DNA of 64,000 bases from Gammaproteobacteria bacterium (lineage in GTDB: Bacteria; Pseudomonadota; Gammaproteobacteria; JAABTG01), in NCBI GenBank assembly GCA_034522055.1, contig JAXHLS010000006.1, positions 608,116-672,115 of the forward strand, in the 5' to 3' direction. Shown here in pieces: positions 44,125 through 52,596 of the stretch. How positions within the stretch are numbered: position 1 is the first letter of the stretch; every line of letters begins with the position of its first letter. The position numbers were made by a program, and so were the translations under genes. A model generated the notes under the pieces. It ran no database searches. It had not been told where the DNA came from and saw only the letters and a list, made by a program, of their open reading frames with translations.

Positions 44125-44420
44125 TGCGCGTCATATTCACCAGGATAGCGAGGCAGGAGCTGGAAGATGCGACCCGTTACTATGAGCTCGAATATTCAGG
44201 GCTTGGGCGCAGATTCAAGGAAGAAGTGAGAAAGGCCGCATTACGAATTGCCGAGTATCCTAAAGCGTGGTCCATAGAGCGGGGTGAAGCACGGAAGTGC
44301 CTCCTGCACAAGTTTCCGTATAAATTGATGTACTCCGTGGAAGAAGACCATATTCTTGTTATCGCGGTAGCCCACCAGCACCGGAAGCCGGACTACTGGG
44401 TTGGTCGAGATGAAACATAG
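44121..44420 (+). CDS. RelE/ParE-family toxin
   Basis: 99 aa. MRVIFTRIARQELEDATRYY, EYSGLGRRFKEEVRKAALRI and LHKFPYKLMYSVEEDHILVI follow the ParE/RelE fold with its C-terminal AHQHRKPDYW. Complete and translationally coupled to the antitoxin. Likely an active pair. Confidence 0.87.
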   Translation: MMRVIFTRIARQELEDATRYYELEYSGLGRRFKEEVRKAALRIAEYPKAWSIERGEARKCLLHKFPYKLMYSVEEDHILVIAVAHQHRKPDYWVGRDET

Positions 44421-44462
44421 CGAATAAGGATAGATCGCGCGTAGCCGCGATCTTATCCCGGT

Positions 44463-44690
44463 GTTGTCGGCCACCCACTTTGCGGGCAGCCGCGTCGGGA
44501 TTGGCAGGGCCTCGGCATTGATGGCAGCGAGAAAGCGGGCCCGGAATACCCAGGCCAGGGCGAATTCATTGAACAGGCAGTTGCCCTTGAGCTTTTTCCA
44601 CTGTTTGCGCCTGCGGTCGATGGCGCCGCCGGGCACGACGACATGGCAGTGGGGGTGATAGTCGAGCTTTCGTGAGTGGTTTGCCCAGTG
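44463..44690 (-). mobile_element. IS91-family transposase remnant
   Basis: The reverse frame contains KLDYHPHCHVVVPGGAIDRR, with the HUH motif (HCH) and flanks of IS91/IS801 Y2 transposases, then QWKKLKGNCLFNEFALAWVF. Only ~75 residues remain; the zinc N-terminus and the catalytic tyrosines are missing. No insertion ends identified. Confidence 0.75.
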
Positions 44691-44858
44691 TGATGCAAAA
44701 GCGTGGAGCCAGAAACTGGAACAAGATGTTGAGGCCGGCAAATTGGACGCGCTTGCCGAATGTGGACTACGTGATCACAAGGCAGGAAAAAGCCACGAAC
44801 TATGAAACACTTTGCTTCGCCGCAGTTAAAGCAAACCAGTACACGAGGAGGATGTGCA

Positions 44859-45149
44859 ATGAACTATTCAACGCAGGACGCCCGTGAAGAACGGCACATG
44901 CCTTACGTTGTCGATGGCATTCGATTGGACATTGTCGTTACTAAGATGGGAAACGACGAATGGTCTCTAGCAGTCTTTAATGAACGAGGAATCTTCTCGA
45001 CGTGGTGTGAATATTTTCAAAGCCCAGACATCGCCATAAGAACGGCGATCAAAGCGATGCGCGAAGAAGGCATTGAAGAGTTTACAAGTATCGAGGGCTT
45101 CGAGTATCTGGAGGAAAATCACGAAGACGTATGGCGAGATAAGTACTGA
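44859..45149 (+). CDS. hypothetical protein
   Basis: 96 aa from ATG 44859 with GGAGG 10 bp upstream. Not recognised. The chain alternates strands and helices (PYVVDGIRLDIVVTKMGNDE; WSLAVFNERGIFSTWCEYF; IAIRTAIKAMREEGIEEFTS) and ends in acidic EYLEENHEDVW. A+T-rich relative to neighbours and sited among toxin-antitoxin genes and a transposase scrap, so probably acquired. Confidence 0.6.
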   Translation: MNYSTQDAREERHMPYVVDGIRLDIVVTKMGNDEWSLAVFNERGIFSTWCEYFQSPDIAIRTAIKAMREEGIEEFTSIEGFEYLEENHEDVWRDKY

Positions 45150-45203
45150 GGAACTTAGCAACAAGCTACTCCAACCCGTTAAAGAAATGTTTTCGGCTTA
45201 CGC

Positions 45204-45415
45204 AAAGCATTTTAATTGGAATGTATGCTTGCGCAAATTCGCGGCAATGTATTCGCAGGAAACGCCGAGTGTTGGACCATCGGCCAACTGGTGGAAAGCA
45301 TCGTCCATCCCTTTGAAGTATTGCTTACGCTGTTCCCGTCCCCATCGTTCTTCCGTAAACCTTGCGATATTTTTCAAGTCAGCCTTGGCGGCGTTCGATA
45401 CCGAAAAAGAAGCCC
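45204..45415 (-). pseudogene. ParE toxin remnant, start codon lost and C-terminus cut
   Basis: Reverse frame reads GASFSVSNAAKADLKNIARF, TEERWGREQRKQYFKGMDDA and FHQLADGPTLGV...LRKHTF before a stop. It is the correct partner for the upstream ParD, but no ATG/GTG/TTG precedes the conserved start (GGG stands where ATG is expected), and the last strand is missing. Confidence 0.65.
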
Positions 45416-45655
45416 CTAGCCAAACTCTTTGTCCAGTTCCGCCATGAAGTTCTCATAGCTGTACTCGGCTGTCCCGCTCTTGCGGCCTTCGTCAATCAAT
45501 CTGCGCAACGCGTCCAATTTCACTTCTTCGGTTTCGAGCAAACGCAAGCCGGCGCGCACTACCTCGGTAGCAGAGCCATATCGCCCTTTTTCAAGCTGGG
45601 CGGCAATAAACTGATCGAAGTGCTCACCCAAGCTTACGCTGGTGTTCTTGGCCAT
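45416..45655 (-). CDS. ParD/CopG-family antitoxin
   Basis: 79 aa from ATG 45655. MAKNTSVSLGEHFDQFIAAQ is the ParD ribbon-helix-helix start; LEKGRYGSATEVVRAGLRLL and LDALRRLIDEGRKSGTAEYS complete the family pattern. The adjoining parE is broken, so the antitoxin is an orphan that might still bind DNA or counter related toxins. Confidence 0.85.
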   Translation of the reverse strand: MAKNTSVSLGEHFDQFIAAQLEKGRYGSATEVVRAGLRLLETEEVKLDALRRLIDEGRKSGTAEYSYENFMAELDKEFG

Positions 45656-45828
45656 AAGGAAAACCTCGTCTGCACTAATAAATACCAAATTATGGTAGCG
45701 GCACATAACCAAGGACTCAAGGGGACGCTGGTAAATCCGCGCCGCGCAAAACACCCCACACCTGGCGGTGCGAGGGTCCCTCTCAGGTAAGGGTTGCCCA
45801 ACCCGGGCGTTTACCGGGTCGGGTGGCG

Positions 45829-45867
45829 CGGTTTAATCGTCGATCCGGGGCGGGATGGATTAAACCG
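45829..45867. repeat. 10-bp inverted repeat downstream of the formate dehydrogenase genes
   Basis: CGGTTTAATC at 45829 and GATTAAACCG at 45858, separated by 19 nt, about 25 bp past the fdhA stop. It could act as a weak terminator or stabiliser; no T-tract. Confidence 0.4.
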
Positions 45868-45891
45868 GTGTTTCCGCGGGGAGCCGCCTGT

Positions 45892-48684
45892 TCAGGCGCT
45901 GGCGGCCTGCTGCTCCGGCCGGGACGCGGCCGGCGCGGCGGGACGTACGCGGATGGCGCAGTATTTGAACTCGGGGATCTTGCCGTAGGGGTCGAGGGCC
46001 TCGTTGGTCAGGAGATTGGCGGCAGCCTCGTGGTAGCAGAACGGCATGAACACCGAGCGCCGGGCCATGCCGCGGTCGGCGCGCGCGGTGGCCGTGATCT
46101 CGCCGCGCCGTGAGGTGATGGTCACCCGCTCGCCGGGGCGGATCCCCAGTTCCTGCATGTCCTGGGGGTGGAGGCTGGCCACCGCCTCGGGCTCTATGGC
46201 GTCCAGCACCGTGGCATGGCGGGTCATGCTGCCGGTGTGCCAGTGCTCCAACTGGCGGCCGGTGGTGAACACGAAGGGATAGTCGGTGTCCGGCACCTCG
46301 TCGGCATGGATGTGCTGGGCGGGGACGAAGCGGGCGCGGCCGCTGGCGGTGGGGAAGCCCTGCTGGAAGATGATGGGTTCGCCGGGGTCGCCTTCGTGGG
46401 TCAGGGGATAGGTGAGGGTGTCTTCCGCACTGAGGCGCTCCCAGGTCATGCCCGCGAGGCTGGGGGTCGCGTGGCGCATCTCCTCGAACACGTCGCTCAC
46501 GGACTCATAGGACCACTGCAGCCCCAGACCCTTGGCCATCTGCTGGATGATCCACAGGTCCTGGCGGGCGTCGCCGGGGGGATCGATGGCCTGGCGGCCG
46601 AGCTGGACGCGGCGGTCGGTGTTGGTGAAGGTGCCGGTCTTCTCGGGGAAGGCGGAGGCGGGCAGGATGACATCGGCGAAGCCCGCGGTCTCGGTGAAGA
46701 AGATGTCCTGCACCACCAGGTGATCGAGGCGCGCCAGGGCCTCCCGGGCGTGGTTCAGGTTGGGGTCCGACATGGCGGGGTTCTCCCCCATGATGTACAT
46801 GCCGTGGAGCCGGTCCTCGTGGATGGCGTTCATGATCTCCACCACCGTGAGCCCCGGCTTGGGGTCCAGGGGTGTGTCCCACAGCTGCTCGAACTTCTTC
46901 TGGATCACCGGGTCGTCCACCCGCTGGTAGTCGGGGTAGACCATAGGGATGAGGCCCACGTCCGAGGCCCCCTGGACGTTGTTCTGGCCGCGCAGGGGAT
47001 GCAGGCCGGTGCCGGGGCGGCCGATCTGGCCCGTGAGCAGAGCCAGGGCGATGAGACAGCGGGCGTTGTCGGTGCCGTGGATGTGCTGGGAGATCCCCAT
47101 GCCCCAGAAGATCATGGCCCCCTTGGCGGTGGCATAGAGACGGGCCACCTCGCGGATGGTCTGGGCCGGGATGCCGGTGATGGCCGCCACCTGCTCCGGC
47201 GGGTAGTCCATGACGTTCTGCTTCAGGGCCTCGTAACCCTCGGTATGGTCGCGGATGTAGGCGTCGTTCTGCAGGCCCTCCTCGATGATGGTGTACATCA
47301 TGGCGTTCAACAGGGGTACGTCGGTGTCGGCGTTGAACTGCAGGGAATAGCTGGCATGGCGGGCCAACTCGGAGCGGTAGGGGTCCATGAGGACGAGCTT
47401 CTTGCCGCTCTTGGCCGCGTTCTTCATGAAGGTGGCGGCCACCGGGTGATTCACCGTGGGCCGGGCGCCGATGATGATGATGACCTCGGCCTCGGCCACG
47501 TCGGCCACCTGGTTGGAGACGGAGCCCGAGCCGATGGTCTCCAGCATGGCGGCCACGGAGGAGGCGTGGCACAGACGGGTGCAGTGGTCGACGTTGTTGG
47601 TATGGAAGCCGGTGCGCACCAGCTTCTGGAACAGGTAGGCCTCCTCGTTGCTGCCTTTGGCGGAGCCGAAGCCGGCCAGGGCCTGGCCGCCCTTGTCGTC
47701 ACGGATGCGCGTGAGGCCACCCGTGGCCACCGCCAGGGCCTCTTCCCAACTCGCCTCGCGGAAATACTCGTGCAGCCGGTCATGCCCCAGTATCTCGGGG
47801 GTCTTGGGCATGCCTTCGCGGCGGATGAGGGGGGTGGTCAGGCGGTTGGCGTGATGGACATAGTCGAAGCCGTAGCGGCCCTTGACGCACAGGCGGCTGT
47901 GGTTGGAGGGGCCGTCGCGGCCGTTCGTATAGAGAATTGTGTCGTCCTTCACATGATAGGTGAGCAGGCAGCCCACGCCACAGTAGGGGCACACGGACTT
48001 CACCTGCCTGTCCGACGCCACTTGGCCCACCTCATGGGCGGGCATCAGGGCACCCGTGGGGCAGGCCTGGACGCACTCGCCGCAGGTGACGCAGGTGCTG
48101 TCTCCCATGGGGTCATCGAGGTCGAAGACGATCTTGGAATGCTCGCCGCGGAAGGCATAGCCGATGACATCGTTGACCTGTTCCTCACGGCAGGCGCGCA
48201 CGCAACGGGTACACTGGATACAGGTATCCAGGTTCACGGCGATGGCGGCGTTGCTGAGGTCGGGGGTGGGCTGGGGGCGCTGCCCGAAGCGGGGCCGGCC
48301 CACGCCGAGCTTGCCGGCCCAGTGGTCGAGCTCGGAGTTCGGTGTATGGGGAGAGGTCGTCTGTTCGGGCATGTCCGCCAGCAGCAGTTCGAGCACCATG
48401 CGCTGGGACAGCCGGGCGCGATCGCTGTCGCTGCGCACGGTCATGCCGTCCCTGGGCGCCCGGCAGCAGGAAGGTGCCAGGACCCGCTCGCCGTCGATCT
48501 CCACCATGCAGGAGCGGCAGTTGCCGACCTCGCGATAGCCCTCCTTGAAGCACAGGCTGGGGATCTCGACGCCGATGCGCCGGGCGGCCTGGAGGATGGT
48601 CTCGCCCTCCAGGGCCTCCACGGGCTGGCCGTTGAGGTCGAATCGGATGGTGCTCGCGGCGACGGTTTGGGGGTTGGCAGCCAT
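45892..48684 (-). CDS. fdhA: NAD-linked formate dehydrogenase, molybdenum/tungsten catalytic alpha subunit
   Basis: 930 aa from ATG 48684. Domains in order: 2Fe-2S ferredoxin domain (CFKEGYREVGNCRSCMVEID), His/Cys and 4Fe-4S clusters (CIQCTRCVRAC; CVTCGECVQACPTGAL), the catalytic MopB domain opening KSVCPYCGVGCLLTYH, the active-site region HCTRLCHASSVAAMLETIGS (Cys ligand, not Sec), and a C-terminal MopB cap (TTGRQLEHWHTGSMTRHATV). Oxidises formate to CO2. Size and two-subunit organisation match FDH1 of methylotrophs. The ATG overlaps the beta-subunit stop (TAATG). Confidence 0.93.
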   Translation of the reverse strand: MAANPQTVAASTIRFDLNGQPVEALEGETILQAARRIGVEIPSLCFKEGYREVGNCRSCMVEIDGERVLAPSCCRAPRDGMTVRSDSDRARLSQRMVLELLLADMPEQTTSPHTPNSELDHWAGKLGVGRPRFGQRPQPTPDLSNAAIAVNLDTCIQCTRCVRACREEQVNDVIGYAFRGEHSKIVFDLDDPMGDSTCVTCGECVQACPTGALMPAHEVGQVASDRQVKSVCPYCGVGCLLTYHVKDDTILYTNGRDGPSNHSRLCVKGRYGFDYVHHANRLTTPLIRREGMPKTPEILGHDRLHEYFREASWEEALAVATGGLTRIRDDKGGQALAGFGSAKGSNEEAYLFQKLVRTGFHTNNVDHCTRLCHASSVAAMLETIGSGSVSNQVADVAEAEVIIIIGARPTVNHPVAATFMKNAAKSGKKLVLMDPYRSELARHASYSLQFNADTDVPLLNAMMYTIIEEGLQNDAYIRDHTEGYEALKQNVMDYPPEQVAAITGIPAQTIREVARLYATAKGAMIFWGMGISQHIHGTDNARCLIALALLTGQIGRPGTGLHPLRGQNNVQGASDVGLIPMVYPDYQRVDDPVIQKKFEQLWDTPLDPKPGLTVVEIMNAIHEDRLHGMYIMGENPAMSDPNLNHAREALARLDHLVVQDIFFTETAGFADVILPASAFPEKTGTFTNTDRRVQLGRQAIDPPGDARQDLWIIQQMAKGLGLQWSYESVSDVFEEMRHATPSLAGMTWERLSAEDTLTYPLTHEGDPGEPIIFQQGFPTASGRARFVPAQHIHADEVPDTDYPFVFTTGRQLEHWHTGSMTRHATVLDAIEPEAVASLHPQDMQELGIRPGERVTITSRRGEITATARADRGMARRSVFMPFCYHEAAANLLTNEALDPYGKIPEFKYCAIRVRPAAPAASRPEQQAASA

Positions 48685-50390
48685 TAGCGGTCGAACTCCT
48701 GGGGAAAATATTTGAGGGCACAGCGCAGCGGGTTCGGGGCCGCCTGACCCAGGCCGCAGATGGAGGCGTCTACCATGGCGGTGGACAGCTCCTCGAGCAA
48801 CGCCTCGTCCCAGGTCTCCTGCTCCATCAGGGCCACGGCCTTGACCGTCCCCACGCGGCACGGTGTGCACTGTCCGCAGGATTCGTGGGCGAAGAAGCGC
48901 ATGGCATTGAGGGCGGCCTGGCGGGCGCTGTCGTGGTCGGACAGCACGATGATGGCGGCCGAACCGATGAAGCAGCTGGAATCCACCTCCTGGAGGGTGT
49001 CGAAGTCCAGGGGCACGTCGGCCTTGGATGCGGGGAGGATGCCGCCGGAGGCGCCGCCGGGGAAATAACCGTACAGGGTGTGGCCGTCCAGCATGCCGCC
49101 ACAGTACTCATCGATGAGTTCCCGCAGGGTGATACCGGCGGGGGCCAGGTGGACGCCCGGACGTTTCACCCGGCCGCTGACGGAGAAGGAGCGCAGGCCG
49201 TGGCGGCCGTGGCGACCCTGGCCGGCGAACCACTCCGGGCCCTTTTCCAGGACATCCCGCACCCAGTACATGGTCTCCAGGTTTTGTTCCAGGGTGGGTC
49301 GCCCGAAGACGCCCACCTGGGCCACCAGGGGCGGGCGCAGGCGGGGCATGCCGCGTTTGCCTTCGATGGACTCCACCATGGCCGATTCTTCGCCACAGAT
49401 ATAGGCGCCGGCGCCCCGCCGGATATGGACCCGGGGCAGGGGACAGGGCGGATTAGCTTCCAGGTCTGCCACCGCCTGGTGGAGGATACCCTCGGCGGTG
49501 GCGTATTCGTCCCGCAGGTAGAGATAGACATCGGGGGCGTTGACGGCCCAGGCGCCGATGAGGCTGCCCTCCAGGAAACGGTGGGGGTCACGCTCCAGAT
49601 AATGGCCATCCTTGAAGGTCCCGGGCTCGCCCTCGTCGATGTTGATGGTGACATAGCGGGGCTCGGGCTCGTCGCGCAATGCACGCCACTTGCGCCCTGC
49701 CGGAAAGCCGGCGCCCCCCAGGCCCCGCAGCTTGGCGTTCTCCAGGGTGGTGATGATGTCCTCCACGTCGCGCCGGCCCGCCACACACTCGGCCAGCAAC
49801 TCATAGCCCCCCTCCTGGCGGTAGGCGGCGTAATGGGTGACTCCCGCGGGCGCCGGAGGCTTCACCGACCCGGCATCGACGGCGGCGGCCACCGTCTCCG
49901 GCGTGGCGTGGCCGATGGGGTTGCGCCCCAGCACGACCACGGGGGCCTCGTGGCAGCGGCCCACGCAGGGCACGGGCTGGATGCGCACGCCGGGTCCCAG
50001 CTTCGCTTTCAGGGTGGCCATGAGTTCGTCGCAACCGTACATCTCACAGGTCACGGAGTCGCACACGCGCACGGTCAGCGGCGGCGGCGGGGTGTCCCCC
50101 GGTTTGATGACATCGAAATGATGATAGAAGGTGGCGACCTCGTAGACCTCGGTCATGGCGAGGCCGAGTTCGTGGGCCAGGGCCACCATGTGGGCGGCGG
50201 AGATATGCCTGTAGCCGTCCTGGATGAGGTGCAGGTACTCGATGAGCAGGTCGCGGCGGCGGGGGCCGTCCCCCAGCAAGACCCTTACTTCGGCCAGGGC
50301 CTGTTCTTGCGGCTGCCGGCCTTTCAGATGTCCGCGTTTCTTGCCACTTCCTTTGCGAGGAAGAGTCTTCGATTGAGCGACGTTCGTCAT
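48684..50390 (-). CDS. fdhB: formate dehydrogenase beta subunit (NuoE-NuoF fusion, FMN/NADH site)
   Basis: 568 aa from ATG 50390. N-part: thioredoxin-like 2Fe-2S domain with CDSVTCEMYGCDE and VPCVGRCHEAP. C-part: NuoF with GLGGAGFPAGRKW, INIDEGEPGTFKDGHYLERD (FMN), RGAGAYICGEESAMVESIEG and the 4Fe-4S ESCGQCTPCRVG. It passes electrons from the alpha subunit to NAD+. Overlaps the alpha subunit by the TAATG junction. Confidence 0.93.
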   Translation of the reverse strand: MTNVAQSKTLPRKGSGKKRGHLKGRQPQEQALAEVRVLLGDGPRRRDLLIEYLHLIQDGYRHISAAHMVALAHELGLAMTEVYEVATFYHHFDVIKPGDTPPPPLTVRVCDSVTCEMYGCDELMATLKAKLGPGVRIQPVPCVGRCHEAPVVVLGRNPIGHATPETVAAAVDAGSVKPPAPAGVTHYAAYRQEGGYELLAECVAGRRDVEDIITTLENAKLRGLGGAGFPAGRKWRALRDEPEPRYVTINIDEGEPGTFKDGHYLERDPHRFLEGSLIGAWAVNAPDVYLYLRDEYATAEGILHQAVADLEANPPCPLPRVHIRRGAGAYICGEESAMVESIEGKRGMPRLRPPLVAQVGVFGRPTLEQNLETMYWVRDVLEKGPEWFAGQGRHGRHGLRSFSVSGRVKRPGVHLAPAGITLRELIDEYCGGMLDGHTLYGYFPGGASGGILPASKADVPLDFDTLQEVDSSCFIGSAAIIVLSDHDSARQAALNAMRFFAHESCGQCTPCRVGTVKAVALMEQETWDEALLEELSTAMVDASICGLGQAAPNPLRCALKYFPQEFDR

Positions 50391-50813
50391 GTGCGGTGCT
50401 GCGACCTCCACCATGGTACGGACGCAGGGGTACGTCCGATGCTTCGTACTGCCCAGCAAAGGGTATGCCAGAGGAGCCGATAGCGGGGCGTGTGTGCGCT
50501 CTCCCTTGGCGCCAACCGACCCCACGGTATCGGCAAAACAACGACAGCGCCCCGGGTTAGGGTCGGCCATGGCCAAGGCCAAGGCGGCGCAAGGGCGGCA
50601 TGGCTTCCCGTCGCGCGTGGACCCGGTGTGACGCCCGTGGAGCGACCCCGTGGCTATTGTGCCACCACCGTTACATGCTTCTGCGCCATTGGCTCGTGGC
50701 GTGGCCGCCTGGTCGGAATCCGCAGCCCTTATGGGCCGTGCCCCGAGCCTCGGGGGTACTCGGCGCCGGGAAGCGAGCGCCTGTCCGGAACCCGTCTTGA
50801 CGCGCGTGTTCCC
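50391..50813. other. intergenic, nothing recognised
   Basis: No frame with a recognisable product, no RNA gene and no clear promoter consensus in these ~420 bp upstream of fdhB. Confidence 0.5.
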
Positions 50814-51368
50814 TCAGGAACAGGCGTGGCCATCCTCGGTGGCGTCTTCACGCGCACGTTCCAGGGAGGCCTCGTAGGTGTCCCTGGAGAGGTCCAGGCG
50901 TGCCAGATAGCGGCCTACGGTGGTCTCGGGTTCGAGGCGGTCGGCATGGAAGCGCGCCGCAAGGGCCTCGTTGTCGTTGAGATAGGCCGCCACCGCGGCG
51001 AAGCTCAGGCCCAGGCGAAAGTCGAAATTGCGGAATGCGTTGCTGTCCGGGTCCGGCGCCGGCATGGCGGCCGCCATTTCCTCGAAGGTCTGCGCGAAGC
51101 TCAGAAGGTGCTGGCGGGTGGCCGCCTCCAGGTCGTACTCCGCCACGATCTGGCGCAACATGGCGGCCACTTCGAGTCGGGTGTGGTTGTACGCATCGAG
51201 GTGTTGCTCCAGGGATTGCCTGCGGGTGAGCCATGAACCCTTGTCACACTCGCCGGCCAGCCGGTGGCTGGGGTAATCGGCGGGGAGTCTGGGGGCCACA
51301 TCGGCCCATACGAGGCCGGTGGTCGCTCCGGCCAGCAGAGCGGCCAGCAGGGTATGTGCATATCTCAT
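50814..51368 (-). CDS. hypothetical exported helical protein
   Basis: 184 aa, not recognised. Signal peptide MRYAHTLLAALLAGATTGLV to WA, then mostly alpha-helical sequence (SLEQHLDAYNHTRLEVAAML; RQIVAEYDLEAATRQHLLSF; TYEASLERAREDATEDGHAC) with single Cys residues near the start (GECDKGSW) and end. It sits downstream of SCO and the ferredoxin on the same strand, so a role in the periplasmic methanethiol oxidase locus is possible but unproven. Confidence 0.6.
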   Translation of the reverse strand: MRYAHTLLAALLAGATTGLVWADVAPRLPADYPSHRLAGECDKGSWLTRRQSLEQHLDAYNHTRLEVAAMLRQIVAEYDLEAATRQHLLSFAQTFEEMAAAMPAPDPDSNAFRNFDFRLGLSFAAVAAYLNDNEALAARFHADRLEPETTVGRYLARLDLSRDTYEASLERAREDATEDGHACS

Positions 51369-51474
51369 ATCACGGAGTTCCCGTTGTTTGGCGTCGGTGA
51401 GTTTTCCAGGAAGAAGGCCATGGAATCATGTCGCGGGCGCCGGGGCGCCTGCAATCATGAGTCCATGGCTCCAT

Positions 51475-51654
51475 TCATTCCTCGATGGTCAGGGCGCCCG
51501 ACGGACACATGGCCACGACTTCGCGCAGGCGCCCTTCATCGGCGGCCTCCGGATAGATGGCCAGGGTATCGTTCTCGATCTTGAATACCTCGGGCAGGTT
51601 GCCCACGCACTTGCCGGCGTGAATACAGACATTGGAATCCCAATTGACTTTCAT
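51475..51654 (-). CDS. divergent single-cluster 4Fe-4S ferredoxin (Fer4_19-like), 59 aa
   Basis: Short frame from ATG 51654: MKVNWDSNVCIHAGKCVGNL, then PEVFKIENDTLAIYPEAADE and VVAMCPSGALTIEE. C-x5-C ... CPSGAL spacing with the lone downstream Cys-Pro matches the divergent mono-cluster ferredoxin family. It lies 16 bp after the SCO gene stop. It may carry electrons to or from an enzyme of this locus; the partner is unknown. Confidence 0.8.
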   Translation of the reverse strand: MKVNWDSNVCIHAGKCVGNLPEVFKIENDTLAIYPEAADEGRLREVVAMCPSGALTIEE

Positions 51655-51669
51655 GGTGTGGTTGCTCCT

Positions 51670-52227
51670 CTAGGGTGATGTCGACCCGGCACGGTTGAGT
51701 GCGTGGTCGAGGGTGTTGACCAGGACCTCGGAAGGCAGGCCGTCGGGAATCATGCGCATCAGCCGTCCATCGGTCCCGATGACGTAGATGCTGCTGCCAT
51801 GGTCGACGGTGTAGTCCTCTGACGCGCCCGTGTCGTTGACGCTGAATTGCACCCGATACTGACGGGCCACCTGCAGGAGGGCCTCGGGTGAGCCCGTCAG
51901 GCCCTTGATGGCGGGGTGGAACCAGCGGACATACTCCCGCAGCCGCTCGGGGGTGTCACGGGCCGGGTCGACGGACACGAACACGGGTACCACCTGCTCC
52001 GCCCGCGGCCCCAGGGCCCTGAGGGCCTCGGCCATCCTGGCCAGCATCATGGGGCAGACGTCGGGACAGTGGGTGTAACCGAAGGCCATCACGACTACCT
52101 TGCCTCGGGCGTCCTCCAGCGCGAAGGTGGTACCGTCATGGGCTGTCAGGCGGAAGTCTCCGCCCAGGGCCCAACCTGTGGTGGCGGGCCCGATGACGAG
52201 CCAGAAAGCCAGAAGTATCGAGCGCAT
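51670..52227 (-). CDS. SCO1/SenC-family copper chaperone
   Basis: 185 aa from ATG 52227, with signal MRSILLAFWLVIGPATTGWA. Thioredoxin fold with the Cu site C-x3-C in GYTHCPDVCPMMLARM and the distal His in YTVDHGSSIYVIG. Delivers copper to periplasmic cuproenzymes. Divergent from mtoX; an SCO gene next to mtoX is known from Hyphomicrobium, where MtoX is copper-dependent. Confidence 0.9.
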   Translation of the reverse strand: MRSILLAFWLVIGPATTGWALGGDFRLTAHDGTTFALEDARGKVVVMAFGYTHCPDVCPMMLARMAEALRALGPRAEQVVPVFVSVDPARDTPERLREYVRWFHPAIKGLTGSPEALLQVARQYRVQFSVNDTGASEDYTVDHGSSIYVIGTDGRLMRMIPDGLPSEVLVNTLDHALNRAGSTSP

Positions 52228-52445
52228 GGACAATCTTGTTAGCACTATTCGTTCCAGGCTGCCCTGATCCTCCATGACGGGCCCAACGGCGTGCAGTTCG
52301 GCGCCTGGATGCAGGGGGATGTTCCTTCAATACGTGCCGCACGTTGCACATCTTGAGAGGACTGTGTCACTGCCGCGGCACACTCGAATCACCAAGGCGA
52401 CTGACGAGCGTAGTGAAATCGCGGGGTAGCCGTTGCGCCAATGAT
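52228..52445. other. divergent regulatory gap between SCO and mtoX
   Basis: No gene. An upstream activator site would be expected 80-200 bp before the sigma-54 promoter at 52446, but I see no clear palindrome that I would defend. Confidence 0.35.
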
Positions 52446-52461
52446 TGGCACCCTAGTTGCA
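52446..52461 (+). promoter_or_regulatory. sigma-54 promoter of mtoX
   Basis: TGGCACCCTAGTTGCA fits TGGCACGnnnnTTGCw at every position but one, with correct spacing. The predicted start is near 52473, 124 nt before the mtoX ATG. Confidence 0.78.
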
Positions 52462-52596
52462 CGCAATTTCCAGTGAATCTGCCGATCCCTGGCTGGTATG
52501 GCAGATACCTTTTTGCATTTGCACCCTTAAGAAATCGGCCGATGGTGGAATGCCAGCCGATTCAAAGATGTACCAAAAGCACAATTGGAGGAGTCT

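Noticed and set aside
44463-44690. Functional insertion sequence
   Set aside because: Only a short transposase piece remains, with no catalytic tyrosines and no terminal sequences.
46168-48687. Very long open frame on the + strand opposite fdhA
   Set aside because: It is an antisense shadow caused by high third-position G+C. The - strand frame has every formate dehydrogenase motif.
52480-52532. Second sigma-54 promoter near TGGCAGATACC
   Set aside because: Spacing between the -24-like and -12-like elements is two bases too long.
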